DNA from: Marinomonas sp. MED121
GTDB lineage: Bacteria > Pseudomonadota > Gammaproteobacteria > Pseudomonadales > Marinomonadaceae
DNA: 64,000 nt
Direction: 5' to 3'
NCBI RefSeq assembly: GCF_000153025.1
Contig: NZ_CH672429.1
Location: 3,822-67,821 of the forward strand
Below the pieces are notes generated by a model. That model was not told the origin of the DNA, ran no database searches, and saw only the letters and a list, made by a program, of their open reading frames with translations. The position numbers and the translations under genes were made by a program. Shown in pieces: positions 25,873 to 35,908 of the stretch. How positions within the stretch are numbered: position 1 is the first letter of the stretch; each line of letters starts with the position of its first letter.

Positions 25873-26661
25873 CTATTTTATATTAGACAAAAGATTTTTT
25901 GCTAATTTAGCCGCCTTACTGTTAGGAAAACGTTCAATTACATCAACTAAATAACCTCTAGCTGATTCTTTATCGTCCACTTTCAAATAAGCAAAGCCTA
26001 AGCGATATAAGGTATCAGTCTCTTTATCATGACTTGGAAAAAGACTAATTACAGACTTAAATTGCTCAATGGCTGACACAGGATCACCTGAATTTAACTT
26101 CAGCAAACCAAGCCAATAATAAGAATTGCCAGACAACTCACTATTCGGGTACTTAGTAATAAAATCCACAAAAGCGACTTCTGCTTTGGCATTTTCATTA
26201 TTTCGAACAAGAGAGTACGCCGCTTTATATTCTGCTAAGGTTTCTGCATTAGCAGGCTCAATCACCCTAGGAACACTCACAACCTCTACTGGCGTAGAGT
26301 TGGCAGTTTGACTTACATCATCAATCACAGGGGTCACTGGCAAGCTAGCACTTGGCACAGTAATAGAGGCAACCGGTGCAGGACGCTCTTGAATCATTTT
26401 CATTAAGCTTGAAATACGCTTATCAAGATCGATATACCTATCCCTTTGACTCGCCTTCATCTTTGAAAGCTCATGTTGTTGCTGTTCAACAGTCCCTCTT
26501 AGAGATTGAACTTCAAGTTGCAAGTTCTCTATCTGATATAAAAGTTCTGCTGCAGCACTCGCTGAAAGGGCGCTATTATTTTCGCCCTCAGCAAACGCCA
26601 ATGGCGCTGTGAAACACAGCGCCATTGCGATAGAGCGAAGATTATGCGTCAAAGCCTTCAT
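25873..26661 (-). CDS. cpoB: Cell division coordinator CpoB (YbgF, Tol-Pal associated)
   Basis: A 262-residue periplasmic protein (E. coli 263). It has signal peptide [24 protein letters not shown], a coiled-coil trimerisation region (about 35-85, LLYQIENLQLEVQSLRGTVEQ and on), a Pro/Val-rich linker, and three TPR repeats from about 145 to the end (AEVAFVDFITKYPNSELSGNSYYWLG and on). CpoB binds TolA and coordinates peptidoglycan synthesis with outer-membrane constriction. Its ATG overlaps the pal stop by one base. Confidence 0.94.
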   Translation of the reverse strand: MKALTHNLRSIAMALCFTAPLAFAEGENNSALSASAAAELLYQIENLQLEVQSLRGTVEQQQHELSKMKASQRDRYIDLDKRISSLMKMIQERPAPVASITVPSASLPVTPVIDDVSQTANSTPVEVVSVPRVIEPANAETLAEYKAAYSLVRNNENAKAEVAFVDFITKYPNSELSGNSYYWLGLLKLNSGDPVSAIEQFKSVISLFPSHDKETDTLYRLGFAYLKVDDKESARGYLVDVIERFPNSKAAKLAKNLLSNIK

Positions 26662-27287
26662 TATTCGTAACGCACTTCAACACGACGGTTAGCCTGCCAA
26701 GCAGCCTTATCATGACCAAACTCAAGCGGCTTTTCTTCACCAAAACTTACAGATTCGATTTGAGCAGCAGCAACACCTTGAATAGTAAGGTAACGGCTTA
26801 CAGCTTTAGCACGACGCTCACCGAGTGCCATGTTGTATTCACGAGTACCACGCTCATCTGCATGACCCTCAAGAACCACACGTGCATCTGGATTAGCTAC
26901 TAAGAATTTAGCATGTTTAGCCAAAGCTTCACGCGCTTCAGGTCTAACAATTGATTTATCAAAATCAAAATAGAAAATATGAGCAACGCCAACTAGCATA
27001 TCTTTCGCATTTGCTGCCGCTTTTTGTGCTGCGGTTGCATTCTCAGCAGAAACAACATTGCCGTTTCCATCAACAATTACGCTAGATAAATCGCCATTGC
27101 CATTTGCACCAAAAGATCCATCACTAGAACCCGTTGAATTAGCTGCACTTGATTGTGCTGCAACTGTATTTCCTTCAGCCTCTGTCACTGAAGAAGAATC
27201 AGTTTCAGTTGCTGTTGTACTACAACCTGCAATCCAAGCTGCAGATAGGCCAATAACAGCCATTTTACCTAGTTTATTAACGCTCAT
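26661..27287 (-). CDS. pal: Peptidoglycan-associated lipoprotein Pal
   Basis: A 208-residue outer-membrane lipoprotein with signal peptide and lipobox IAGC (Cys22), a Ser/Thr/Asn-rich linker (about 25-85) and the OmpA-like peptidoglycan-binding domain. The domain shows [18 protein letters not shown], the [20 protein letters not shown] block with the DAP-binding Asp and Arg, and a closing RRVEVRYE. Pal tethers the outer membrane to the cell wall and interacts with TolB and TolA. The linker is longer than in E. coli Pal (173 residues). Confidence 0.96.
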   Translation of the reverse strand: MSVNKLGKMAVIGLSAAWIAGCSTTATETDSSSVTEAEGNTVAAQSSAANSTGSSDGSFGANGNGDLSSVIVDGNGNVVSAENATAAQKAAANAKDMLVGVAHIFYFDFDKSIVRPEAREALAKHAKFLVANPDARVVLEGHADERGTREYNMALGERRAKAVSRYLTIQGVAAAQIESVSFGEEKPLEFGHDKAAWQANRRVEVRYE

Positions 27288-27308
27288 TCTTCACTCCTTA
27301 AGGGTGCT

Positions 27309-28607
27309 CTACTCGAAGAAAGGAGACCATGCTGGCTCCCTTACCTCACCTGCCGCTGATGGTAACCTATATTTCACTAAACCATCAACGGAAACTACTG
27401 CCAAAATACCTTTACCTTTGTATGTTGTTGCATACATCACCATGCTACCGTTTGGCGCTATGCTTGGCGATTCATCTAGGTAGGTTTCTGTTAAAATTTG
27501 TACACGGCCATTTTTCATATCCTGTAAAGCAATATGATAATTACCTTCATTCTTTTGTACTGTTACTAGGTAACGCCCATCAGGTGTCATTCTAGCGCGA
27601 GTATTTAAATCACCTTCAAATGTCACTCGTTCAACTGCTTTAGAGCTAATATCTACGCGATAAATTTGTGGGTTACCTCCTCTATCGGATGTAAACACAA
27701 TTCCTTTACCGTCAGGCTCCCAACTTGGTTCAGTATCAATCGAATAATGATTAGTAATTCGCTGAAGTTTTTGGGTTGCGATATCAAGCACATAAATTTC
27801 AGGGTTGCCATCTTTAGATAGCACTAAAGCTAACTGCTTACCATCTGGTGACCAAGCAGGCGCACCATTTAAGCCTCTATACTGGGCTATTTTTTGTCGC
27901 TTACCAGTAGCCAGCTCTTGCACAAAGATGTTTGGACGCCTGTCTCTAAACATAACATAAGTAATGAAGCGACCATTACGACTCCAAGAAGGCGATAAGA
28001 TAGGCTCTTTCGACTCAACTATCACTTGAGGTCTATGTCCATCAGCATCCGCCACCTGCAATCGGTAAGTTGGCTCAGCCCTATTACCTTCCGCGGTAAC
28101 ATATAAAATACGCGTACTAAATGCGCCTCGAACCCCTGTCAACAAACGGTAAATTTTATCACTAATATAGTGGGCAGCATCTCTTAAACCACTCACCTTA
28201 ACTGCTAATCCCGTATGCTTTTCAACCGTCTTTTGGCTTAAAACATTTATGAGTTCAAAGTTAATCTCAAAGTTATTTGCATCAATCTGCTTTACATCAC
28301 CAATAACGACATAATCACTTTTCAGTAAGCGCCAATCTCGAAAATGCACATCTTCCTTTTTAGAGGGCAAACTCAGCATATTCGTTCTTGGGATAGCTTC
28401 AAATAGGCCACTACGTTTTAAATCATTCTCTATAATCTGAGCCACGTCTTCAGGCAAGCCATCTCGCCCTTCATATGCAAAAGGAACAACAGCTAACGGT
28501 AACAACTGATCTGCCCCACTGGTAATTTCAATCACCAACTGGGCCCTTACTAAGTTCGATAATACAAACAACATCAAACCCAACGTAAAATACTTCAACT
28601 TTCTCAT
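27309..28607 (-). CDS. tolB: Tol-Pal system protein TolB
   Basis: A 432-residue periplasmic protein (E. coli 430). After the signal peptide [22 protein letters not shown] it has an N-terminal alpha/beta domain (about 25-160) and a six-bladed beta-propeller. The propeller shows repeated blade motifs such as [45 protein letters not shown] and REPAWSPF. TolB docks on Pal and, through its N-terminal tail, on TolA. Its ATG overlaps the tolA stop by one base. Confidence 0.96.
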   Translation of the reverse strand: MRKLKYFTLGLMLFVLSNLVRAQLVIEITSGADQLLPLAVVPFAYEGRDGLPEDVAQIIENDLKRSGLFEAIPRTNMLSLPSKKEDVHFRDWRLLKSDYVVIGDVKQIDANNFEINFELINVLSQKTVEKHTGLAVKVSGLRDAAHYISDKIYRLLTGVRGAFSTRILYVTAEGNRAEPTYRLQVADADGHRPQVIVESKEPILSPSWSRNGRFITYVMFRDRRPNIFVQELATGKRQKIAQYRGLNGAPAWSPDGKQLALVLSKDGNPEIYVLDIATQKLQRITNHYSIDTEPSWEPDGKGIVFTSDRGGNPQIYRVDISSKAVERVTFEGDLNTRARMTPDGRYLVTVQKNEGNYHIALQDMKNGRVQILTETYLDESPSIAPNGSMVMYATTYKGKGILAVVSVDGLVKYRLPSAAGEVREPAWSPFFE

Positions 28608-29641
28608 TAGCGTCTCAAGTCCTGAGGATTAAAAATTAAGTCAACTTGTCTAAAGTTACGTTCAAAAACAAAAGGATCAAGCTCTGCTAGTTCTTCGATA
28701 CGCCCCATTTTATATACAGCATCAACAGTCCTTTGATCAAATAACGCATCACCACTCGACTTAGTGACATTCACTAAATCAACCTCACCCGTTGGTAAAA
28801 AGAAGATCCTTAACTGGGTCTTCATACCATTAATCGCATTTGGCGGCCTTATCCAACGAGACCTTATTCTTTGGTCAATTAAAGCAGACATAGATTGACG
28901 AGCACTTGCCTCTGCAATTTCTTGCTGCTTCTTTGCCTCTTCTTGTAAAGCGAGTTCAACCGCAAGCGCTTCTTGTCTTGCCGTTTCTTCAGCTAAAGCT
29001 CGTTTAGCCTCTTCTTGTCGCTTTTTCTGCTCTTCTGCAAGTCGCGCAGTTTCTACTCGCTTACGCTCAGCTTCGGCTCGCTGCTGATTGAGCTTTTCTT
29101 GCTCTTTTTTCTTCGCTTCTGCTAATTTTTTTGCCGCTTCCGCTTTTTTAGCGTCTTGCGCTAAACGTTTCTTTGCTGTTTCTTTTTCTTGTTGCGCTTT
29201 TTTCGCTGCCGCCTTCTGCTCTGCCAACTTAGCTGCCTGCCTTTCTTGCAACTTATCAGCCTCGGCTTTTAAAGCCGCCTCTTTAGCCGCTTTCGCTTTT
29301 TTCTCTAGCGCTTGTTTCTGTTTCTTTTGCTGAGCTAATTGTTTCTTTCTATCCTCTAACGCTTTTTCTTGCGCTTTACGCTTTTTTTCGGCTTGGGTTT
29401 TCTGCTTCACCGCGAGGGCTGCAGCTTTCGCCTTCGCCTTATCTTCTTCTATTTTCTTACCAATGATTGTTTGGCTGATATCAACTACTTTAGCTTGCAC
29501 TATAGGTTTGTTATTCGACCTAACATCTTGTTCTTCTTTAAAATCTACTGCGACTAAGCTTACCACAATTAAAATTAAATGAAGACCGATAGCAAGTAGA
29601 GCCGGAAAACCATAACTTTCTTTACTAAAAAAGCCCATCAA
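28607..29641 (-). CDS. tolA: Tol-Pal system protein TolA
   Basis: A 344-residue protein with one N-terminal transmembrane helix ([21 protein letters not shown], about 13-33). A very long Lys/Ala/Glu/Gln-rich helical domain II (about 65-245) should span the periplasm. The C-terminal domain III (about 250-344) contains [26 protein letters not shown]. TolA transmits the proton-motive force of TolQR to the outer membrane. The start overlaps tolR by four bases (ATGA). The low-complexity middle makes database hits noisy, but the operon position is decisive. Confidence 0.94.
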   Translation of the reverse strand: MMGFFSKESYGFPALLAIGLHLILIVVSLVAVDFKEEQDVRSNNKPIVQAKVVDISQTIIGKKIEEDKAKAKAAALAVKQKTQAEKKRKAQEKALEDRKKQLAQQKKQKQALEKKAKAAKEAALKAEADKLQERQAAKLAEQKAAAKKAQQEKETAKKRLAQDAKKAEAAKKLAEAKKKEQEKLNQQRAEAERKRVETARLAEEQKKRQEEAKRALAEETARQEALAVELALQEEAKKQQEIAEASARQSMSALIDQRIRSRWIRPPNAINGMKTQLRIFFLPTGEVDLVNVTKSSGDALFDQRTVDAVYKMGRIEELAELDPFVFERNFRQVDLIFNPQDLRR

Positions 29642-30066
29642 GGCGCCTCAGGTTCAGTAACCAATCCAACATTTGGTACACCCGCACCCTGTAACGCGAC
29701 CATAAGACCAATCACTTCCCCATAGGTCACACTACGGTCCCCTCTCACTAACACAGGAAGACTTGGATTTTGTGCGATAACCTTACTCACCTTGTCTTTC
29801 AATTCATCTAATGAGAGAGATTCTTGTTCCCCTCCAATATCGACAAAATATTTACCCTCTGCCGTAATTGAAGCAACTAACACTTCAGATTGAGTGTCTT
29901 CAATAGGCGCCGCATTGCCTGCTGGCAATTCAACATCAACCCCTTGTGTTAACATGGGGGCTGTAATCATAAAGATAACCAAAAGCACCAACATCACATC
30001 AATGTAAGGCACCACATTGATTTCAGCCATTGGCTTACGGCGAGTACGTCGATTAGGACGAGCCAC
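29638..30066 (-). CDS. tolR: Tol-Pal system protein TolR
   Basis: A 142-residue protein: basic N-terminus, a single transmembrane helix with the essential Asp (NVVPYIDVMLVLLVIFMITAPM, Asp about 23) and a periplasmic domain with PVLVRGDRSVTYGEV. It forms the stator with TolQ. The ATG overlaps the tolQ stop by one base. Confidence 0.95.
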   Translation of the reverse strand: MARPNRRTRRKPMAEINVVPYIDVMLVLLVIFMITAPMLTQGVDVELPAGNAAPIEDTQSEVLVASITAEGKYFVDIGGEQESLSLDELKDKVSKVIAQNPSLPVLVRGDRSVTYGEVIGLMVALQGAGVPNVGLVTEPEAP

Positions 30067-30746
30067 TATGCCGCTCCCCCATCTCTACCATGAACCTTAC
30101 GGTGTAAAATACTACTAAACTCATCTGAGAAAGTTTCATAGTTAATCGCTAAAGCATCCGATGTGGCAGAAAAACGGTTATAGCAAATAACGGCAGGAAT
30201 CGCAGCCAGCAAACCGATAGCGGTTGCGATCAGCGCCTCTGCAATACCTGGTGCCACTGTCGCAAGCGTCGCCTGCTGCACCTCCGCCAAACCAATAAAG
30301 GAATGCATAATTCCCCACACAGTACCAAATAAACCAACATAAGGGCTGGTTGAACCCACAGTCGCTAGAAAAGGTAAATGTTGATCAAGTTTTTCTTCTT
30401 CGCGTGCCAATGCCACTCTCATCGAACGCTGCACCCCTTCCATCACAGCATCAGGATCCATATTGGCACTTTGACGTAAACGGGTAAATTCTTTAATTCC
30501 GGCCGTAAAAATATTCTCAATACCCTCTATACGACGACCCTCAGCGGTAATTTGACGATACAACTGACTTAAATCCATACCAGACCAAAACAAATCTTCA
30601 AAAGTACGTCGTACTTTTTTGGCATTTCGCAAAACTCTAATTCGCTGAAAAATAACAACCCACGAGAAAACAGACGCGGATGCCAACAACAACATAACAA
30701 GCTGAACAACTAAACTCGCGCTGGCGATAAGACCCCAAATTGACAT
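30066..30746 (-). CDS. tolQ: Tol-Pal system protein TolQ
   Basis: A 226-residue three-helix inner-membrane protein (E. coli 230) of the MotA/TolQ/ExbB proton channel family. Helices lie at about 10-32, 125-150 (ATVGSTSPYVGLFGTVWGIMHSFIGL) and 160-185 (VAPGIAEALIATAIGLLAAIPAV). It starts 9 bases after ruvB. In E. coli and Pseudomonas the thioesterase gene ybgC precedes tolQ; here it is absent. Confidence 0.95.
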   Translation of the reverse strand: MSIWGLIASASLVVQLVMLLLASASVFSWVVIFQRIRVLRNAKKVRRTFEDLFWSGMDLSQLYRQITAEGRRIEGIENIFTAGIKEFTRLRQSANMDPDAVMEGVQRSMRVALAREEEKLDQHLPFLATVGSTSPYVGLFGTVWGIMHSFIGLAEVQQATLATVAPGIAEALIATAIGLLAAIPAVICYNRFSATSDALAINYETFSDEFSSILHRKVHGRDGGAA

Positions 30747-30755
30747 TTACTACCT

Positions 30756-31784
30756 CTAATTTAAATCGTTTGGCAATTGATAATTAAAATGCTCATATGC
30801 CTTTTTTGTAACTTGTCGTCCTCTAGGGGTACGCATCACAAAACCCTGTTGAATAAGATAAGGTTCAATCACATCTTCAATCGTATCTTTATCTTCTCCA
30901 ACTGCCGCTGAAATACTGTCAATTCCAACCGGCCTACCATCAAACTTCTCTATCATAGTCAATAACATACGTCTGTCTAGATGATCAAAGCCTTGAGTAT
31001 CTACACTTAACATATCTAAGGCTCTTTGGGCAACTTCTTGAACCACAATTTCATGCCCACCCACCTGAGCCACATCCCTAACACGGCGCAATAATCGATT
31101 AGCAATTCGCGGTGTGCCCCGTGCCCTTCTGGCAATTTCAAAACTACCAGAGGGGTCCATATTCAACCCCATTTTCTGTGCAGAGCGAGAGACTATTGTT
31201 GTTAACGACTCAACATCGTAAAACTCAAGCCGCTGCACTATGCCAAATCTATCTCTTAAAGGCGAAGTTAAAAGGCCTGCACGCGTGGTAGCTCCGACCA
31301 AAGTAAAGGCAGGAAGTTCAATCTTAATTGATCTAGCGGCAGGTCCTTCACCTATCATAATGTCAAGCTGATAATCTTCCATTGCAGGATAAAGAACTTC
31401 TTCAATTGCAGGACTTAAGCGGTGTATCTCATCAATAAAGAGCACATCCCCTTCACTTAAGTTGGTAAGTAAAGCAGCAAGATCTCCCGCCCTTTCTAAC
31501 ACAGGACCTGAAGTGGTTTTAATCTCCACCCCCATTTCATTTGCAATAATATTCGCCAACGTCGTTTTACCAAGACCAGGCGGTCCAAATATTAAGCAAT
31601 GATCCAAAGGCTCTTCCCTTTGTCTTGCAGCTTGAATAAAAATATCCATCTGCTCACGCACCACTGGCTGTCCGACATATTCGTCCAACATTTTAGGGCG
31701 AATAGCACGGTCAATATGGGCTTCTGACCCAGTCAATTCAGTGTCATTTGATTCAGCACTGATTATTCTATCGGATTCAATCAT
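30756..31784 (-). CDS. ruvB: Holliday junction branch migration DNA helicase RuvB
   Basis: A 342-residue AAA+ motor (E. coli 336). Walker A is GPPGLGKTT (about 67-75), Walker B DEIHRL, sensor 1 GATTRAG, and the arginine-finger region TSPLRDRFG; the winged-helix C-terminus shows [11 protein letters not shown]. With RuvA it drives branch migration. The order ruvC-ruvA-ruvB-tol is that of Pseudomonas. Gap to ruvA 9 bases. Confidence 0.97.
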   Translation of the reverse strand: MIESDRIISAESNDTELTGSEAHIDRAIRPKMLDEYVGQPVVREQMDIFIQAARQREEPLDHCLIFGPPGLGKTTLANIIANEMGVEIKTTSGPVLERAGDLAALLTNLSEGDVLFIDEIHRLSPAIEEVLYPAMEDYQLDIMIGEGPAARSIKIELPAFTLVGATTRAGLLTSPLRDRFGIVQRLEFYDVESLTTIVSRSAQKMGLNMDPSGSFEIARRARGTPRIANRLLRRVRDVAQVGGHEIVVQEVAQRALDMLSVDTQGFDHLDRRMLLTMIEKFDGRPVGIDSISAAVGEDKDTIEDVIEPYLIQQGFVMRTPRGRQVTKKAYEHFNYQLPNDLN

Positions 31785-31793
31785 ATCAAACGT

Positions 31794-32393
31794 CTACTTG
31801 AGCATATTTTTGAGCGCAGATTTTATCACCTGCTCACTACTGTCTGATGACACTGGCACTTTGGCGATAGCCTTTGCAGCTTCTTGCGGCTTATAGCCTA
31901 ATGAGACCAAGGCGGCCTCAGCCTCTTGCCTTGGATCCGCTTGCACTTGCCTCAATACCTCTGGGGTTGCAAACAAGTCTTGCTTCGCTGCCTGGCCCAG
32001 TTTATCGCGCAATTCAATAATTAAGCGTTCCGCTGTCTTTTTACCCACGCCTGGTATTCGCGTTAATGCCGTCACATCAGAGTCTTGCACATTAGCAATC
32101 AACTCATCACTCGACATACTCGATAACACACTCAGGGCCATTTTTGGCCCTACACCATTGACCTTGATAAGAATCCTAAACAAGGCTCTTTCATCTTTTT
32201 GCTTAAAAGCATAAAGACTTTGCGCGTCTTCTTTTACTTGAAAATGAGTATAAAGGGTTACCTTTTCACCAATAGCAGGCAACTCATAAAAGGTCGTCAT
32301 TGATGCCGTTAATTCATAACCTACGCCATTCACATCTAACATTAACTCTGGTGGCACTTTTTCCACCAAGTAACCCACTAAACGACCTATCAC
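31794..32393 (-). CDS. ruvA: Holliday junction binding protein RuvA
   Basis: A 199-residue protein (E. coli 203). It has the N-terminal OB fold ([28 protein letters not shown]), tandem helix-hairpin-helix motifs ([12 protein letters not shown] and [15 protein letters not shown]), and the C-terminal RuvB-contact domain ([18 protein letters not shown]). It binds the four-way junction as a tetramer. It overlaps ruvC by four bases (ATGA). Confidence 0.97.
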   Translation of the reverse strand: MIGRLVGYLVEKVPPELMLDVNGVGYELTASMTTFYELPAIGEKVTLYTHFQVKEDAQSLYAFKQKDERALFRILIKVNGVGPKMALSVLSSMSSDELIANVQDSDVTALTRIPGVGKKTAERLIIELRDKLGQAAKQDLFATPEVLRQVQADPRQEAEAALVSLGYKPQEAAKAIAKVPVSSDSSEQVIKSALKNMLK

Positions 32394-32941
32394 TTAAGTT
32401 TCCTTATATCTAATTCAGACCAACGTTTACCTGTCCTTGCTGCACGTTTACCCACGCCATACTCAAGACCAGAAGAGGTACGCGTATGAGCATGACACAT
32501 AGCAATAGCAAGCGCATCCGCCGCATCAGCTTGGGGCGCTTTTTCAAGCTTTAGCAAAAGCTGAACCATTTGCTGAACCTGCTCTTTATCCGCACTACCA
32601 CTGCCGACAACCGATTGCTTCACACGTTTCGCCGCATACTCAGCCACTTCTAACCCCGCCATAGCCGCCGCAACAATCGCCGCACCTCGCGCCTGCCCTA
32701 GCTTTAAAGCTGAGTTTGCATTCTTAGCTAAAAACACCTCCTCAATGGCAAACTCATGCGGTTGATAACGGGACAGCAATTCCGTGACATTGGTATAAAT
32801 ATTTTTTAACCGTTCAGCCAACACAGCATCGGGCAAACGAATACAGCCACTATCAACATATTGAATTTGCTGGCCCTGAACATCAATAATACCAAAACCC
32901 GTAATACGCGAACCTGGATCAATTGCTAAAATTCGAGTCAA
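32390..32941 (-). CDS. ruvC: Crossover junction endodeoxyribonuclease RuvC (TTG start)
   Basis: A resolvase that cuts Holliday junctions symmetrically. Catalytic acidic residues are visible in [16 protein letters not shown] (Asp), [23 protein letters not shown] (Glu-Glu), and [19 protein letters not shown] (Asp residues). No ATG lies in front of the conserved start. TTG 32941 gives [11 protein letters not shown], which lines up with E. coli MAIILGIDPGS, and has AAGG 6 bases upstream. TTG 32965 is a longer, less likely option. From 32941 the protein has 183 residues (E. coli 173). A LexA-type box lies just upstream. Confidence 0.93.
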   Translation of the reverse strand: MTRILAIDPGSRITGFGIIDVQGQQIQYVDSGCIRLPDAVLAERLKNIYTNVTELLSRYQPHEFAIEEVFLAKNANSALKLGQARGAAIVAAAMAGLEVAEYAAKRVKQSVVGSGSADKEQVQQMVQLLLKLEKAPQADAADALAIAMCHAHTRTSSGLEYGVGKRAARTGKRWSELDIRKLK

Positions 32942-32969
32942 AATACACCTTAACGATTCACTCAATTAA

Positions 32970-32985
32970 CTGTATATTTCAACAG
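32970..32985 (-). promoter_or_regulatory. LexA (SOS) box upstream of ruvCAB
   Basis: CTGTATATTTCAACAG matches CTGT-N8-ACAG, the gammaproteobacterial LexA consensus, with the AT-rich centre and TA on one flank. It is 29 bases upstream of the chosen ruvC start. In E. coli ruvAB is SOS-induced while ruvC is separate; here all three would be induced together. Confidence 0.75.
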
Positions 32986-33026
32986 TATGTGAAATAAGAT
33001 TCAACTGCATTTCGCTATTAAATCAA

Positions 33027-33054
33027 AAAAAAGGCCGCATAAGCGGCCTTTTTT
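33027..33054 (-). terminator. Intrinsic terminator of aspS
   Basis: AAAAAAGGCCGC pairs with GCGGCCTTTTTT around a 4-nt loop. On the minus strand it follows the aspS stop codon by 19 bases and ends in a T-run. It separates aspS from the ruvCAB transcript. Confidence 0.88.
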
Positions 33055-33073
33055 CAAAATTCGTCGAAAAACC

Positions 33074-34843
33074 TTATTCTACAACAGGTTTACGCACACG
33101 AATGCTTAACTCTTTTAGCTGTTTCTCACTTACTTCACCTGGCGCTTGAGTCAAAAGACAAGTCGCACTTTGTGTTTTAGGGAAAGCAATAACATCACGG
33201 ATAGATGCGGACCCTGTCATCAACATAACAAGACGATCTAGACCGAAAGCCAAACCACCGTGTGGCGGCGCACCAAATTTAAGCGCATCAAGTAAGAAGC
33301 CAAATTTCTCTTCTTGCTCTGCTTCATCAATATTTAGCAGCTCAAACACAGTTTGCTGCATATCACTTTGGTGAATACGGATAGAACCACCGCCGAGCTC
33401 AGTACCATTTAGTACCATGTCATAAGCTTGAGACAAAGCCGTTAATGGATTGGCTTTAAGTTCTTCTACAGAACATGATGGCGCAGTAAATGGGTGGTGA
33501 ATAGCCGTGATTCCACCGTCAGATGTTTCTTCAAACATTGGGAAGTCGACCACCCATAGAGGCGCCCACTCACAGGTATAAAGTTCAAGATCTTCACCCA
33601 GCTTACAGCGTAAAGCACCTAATGCTTCATTCACTACCTTCTCTGAATCAGAGCCAAAGAAGATTAAATCACCATCTTCAGCACCTAAACGCTCAAGCAA
33701 CTGCTGACGCACTTCAACTGGCAAGAACTTAACAATCGGAGACTGCAAGCCTTCTTCAAGGTTAGATTTGTCGTTAACCTTGATGTAAGCCAAACCTTTA
33801 GCACCATAGATACTAACGTACTTGGTGTAAGCATCAATTTGCTTACGAGTAAGTGCATTACCACCAGGCACTTTAAGTGCCGCAACACGCCCCTTAGGAT
33901 CAACAGCTGGACCTGAGAAGACTTTAAAGTCAACATTTTCCATCAAATCAGACACTGTCACGATTTTTAAAGGGATACGTAAATCTGGCTTATCGCTACC
34001 GTATGTTTCCATCGCTTGTGCATATGGCATAGTAGGGAAAGTACCTAGATCAACATTCAACAGCTGCTTAAACAAGCCAACAATCATGTCTTCTGTCATA
34101 GACATAATTTCTTTTTCACCCATGAAGGATGTTTCTATGTCTACTTGAGTAAATTCAGGCTGACGGTCGGCACGCAAATCTTCATCACGGAAACATTTTG
34201 CGATTTGATAATAACGATCAAAACCAGACACCATAAGAAGTTGTTTAAACAACTGTGGTGATTGTGGCAAAGCAAAGAAGTTACCTTCTTGAGTACGACT
34301 TGGCACAAGATAGTCACGCGCCCCTTCTGGTGTCGCACGTGTCAAAATAGGTGTTTCAATATCTAGGAAGCCATTATCGTCTAAGTAGTTACGTAGTACG
34401 GATGTCACTTTAGAACGAAAACGCATTTTTGCTTGCACTTCAGGGCGACGTAAATCAACAAAGCGGTTCTTAAGACGAATATCTTCACCAACAGACTGAT
34501 GCTCATCTAGTTGGAATGGGGGCGTTTGCGCCGCATTAAGAATCTCTAAGGAGGTACCTAACACTTCAATTTCACCTGTCGCCATATTTGGATTAACAGT
34601 CCCTTCTGGACGTGCACGCACCAAACCGGTTAATTTAACAACATACTCATTTCGAACACTGTCAGCTAGAGCAAAACTATCAGCACGATCAGGATCAAAA
34701 ACAACCTGAGTGAGACCTTCACGGTCACGTACATCTAGAAAGATTACGCCACCATGGTCACGGCGGCGATGAACCCAACCGCAAAGTGTAATTTCTTGAG
34801 AAATGTTTGAAGCATTTAATTCGCCGCAATAATGACTGCGCAT
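33074..34843 (-). CDS. aspS: Aspartyl-tRNA synthetase
   Basis: A 589-residue class II synthetase (E. coli 590). It has the N-terminal OB anticodon-binding domain (about 1-105, [21 protein letters not shown]) and motif 2 [16 protein letters not shown]. The bacterial GAD insertion domain lies at about 290-410, and motif 3 is [15 protein letters not shown] near the end. It charges tRNA-Asp; whether it is discriminating depends on GatCAB elsewhere. In Pseudomonas aspS is followed by yebC and then ruvC; here yebC is missing and ruvC follows after the terminator. Confidence 0.97.
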   Translation of the reverse strand: MRSHYCGELNASNISQEITLCGWVHRRRDHGGVIFLDVRDREGLTQVVFDPDRADSFALADSVRNEYVVKLTGLVRARPEGTVNPNMATGEIEVLGTSLEILNAAQTPPFQLDEHQSVGEDIRLKNRFVDLRRPEVQAKMRFRSKVTSVLRNYLDDNGFLDIETPILTRATPEGARDYLVPSRTQEGNFFALPQSPQLFKQLLMVSGFDRYYQIAKCFRDEDLRADRQPEFTQVDIETSFMGEKEIMSMTEDMIVGLFKQLLNVDLGTFPTMPYAQAMETYGSDKPDLRIPLKIVTVSDLMENVDFKVFSGPAVDPKGRVAALKVPGGNALTRKQIDAYTKYVSIYGAKGLAYIKVNDKSNLEEGLQSPIVKFLPVEVRQQLLERLGAEDGDLIFFGSDSEKVVNEALGALRCKLGEDLELYTCEWAPLWVVDFPMFEETSDGGITAIHHPFTAPSCSVEELKANPLTALSQAYDMVLNGTELGGGSIRIHQSDMQQTVFELLNIDEAEQEEKFGFLLDALKFGAPPHGGLAFGLDRLVMLMTGSASIRDVIAFPKTQSATCLLTQAPGEVSEKQLKELSIRVRKPVVE

Positions 34844-35183
34844 AATTCTAATTCCTAATACTTACTAAGTAAGAGATTCTTCTTCTCCTTGTTGTTTATA
34901 AAACCGTCTTTTTAAGGTCTTTTTAATGATTTATTAGTCAAAAACCAACAACAAGAAGTACTAATATATTTTTAAGGCCCAGCATTATATGCGATCAGCC
35001 CTCGACACTCTAGGTCTTATGAAAAAAACCTAACGAGTTTTATTTTTTGACTCTCGACATGTAAATAACAATCTCTAACAGAATTGAAACAATTTACCTA
35101 TTTCAAACAGATCAACAACACTCAATAATTACGATTAAAACCAAGAACAAAAATCGTTTAAGAAGTACCATCAAGGATGATTA
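34844..35183. other. Intergenic region between aspS and the OmpA-like gene, with candidate aspS promoter
   Basis: These 340 bases have no gene. On the minus strand a perfect TATAAT (34989-34984) is followed by GCTGGGCC, a GC-rich discriminator. It would give aspS a leader of about 130 nt, but the -35 element is poor, so the promoter is only a candidate. A TTGACT on the plus strand at 35047-35052 has no good -10 partner. The rest is AT-rich and I see nothing more in it. Confidence 0.4.
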
Positions 35184-35816
35184 ATGCATAAATGGGCTAT
35201 GGGATAGCGGGCTATACCCGCTCTGTTCACTCAGGCTTTGCCTGCTGAAAAACTTTTTAGTGACCATATCGCCCACCACCTTATTGACGCGGATAAGGAT
35301 GGTGTAATAGCAATAAGAGATAAATGCACCAACACCCCGCTTGGCTCTAAAGTCGATAATGCAGGCTGCCCCGTCACCAAAAATATCAACACACAGACAG
35401 AGTATAAAGTTGAACTCGATGTTCGTTTTCATACCAATAAATTTGAACTTGAGGACAATGAGCTTAAAGGGTTACTCAAACTCGGCAAATTCTTGCAAAA
35501 ACACCAATCTAGCGATGTTTTTATCGAGGGTCATACGGATTCTATGGGGGACGATGAAGATAATTTACGCTTATCTCAAAATCGCGCAAATGCCATAAAA
35601 CAGGCGCTAGTGACAAAATTTCTCATTTCCTCTGATCGTATTATTGCCATTGGCCATGGGGAAAACCAGCCAATCGCAAATAATGAGACAGAGTATGGTA
35701 GAGCAGTGAATAGAAGAGTGACCGCTGAAGTCACTCATATCAACAATAATGAGCTAAAGAAACCAATTCAACGTTGGACTATTTTTAGCATCGACGATAA
35801 TCACCAAAACCTATAA
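35184..35816 (+). pseudogene. OmpA-family peptidoglycan-binding protein, reading frame broken by an amber codon near the start
   Basis: A good start (ATG 35184 with AAGGA 6 bases upstream) reads MHKWAMG, then TAG at 35205-35207. The same frame then continues unbroken for 203 codons to 35816, beginning RAIPALFTQALPAEKLF. The body has a calcium-type TSP3-like repeat (DADKDGV...DKCTNTPLGSKVDNAGCP) and a full OmpA C-terminal domain (VFIEGHTDSMGDDEDNLRLSQNRANAI, closing NRRVTAEV). An internal TTG at 35238 could start a 192-residue form but without an export signal. Such proteins normally anchor the outer membrane to peptidoglycan. I call it a pseudogene. Amber read-through or a very recent mutation are alternatives. 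Confidence 0.65.
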
Positions 35817-35908
35817 TTGTAACTGTCATATATTAAGTTTTTATGACGCCAGCCTCTTTTAGGGATTCTTTCCTATACTAAATTAATCACATAAATGATT
35901 GGTTTAGC

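Noticed and set aside
35047-35075. TTGACT as a promoter -35 for the OmpA-like gene
   Set aside because: No acceptable -10 lies 16-18 bases downstream.
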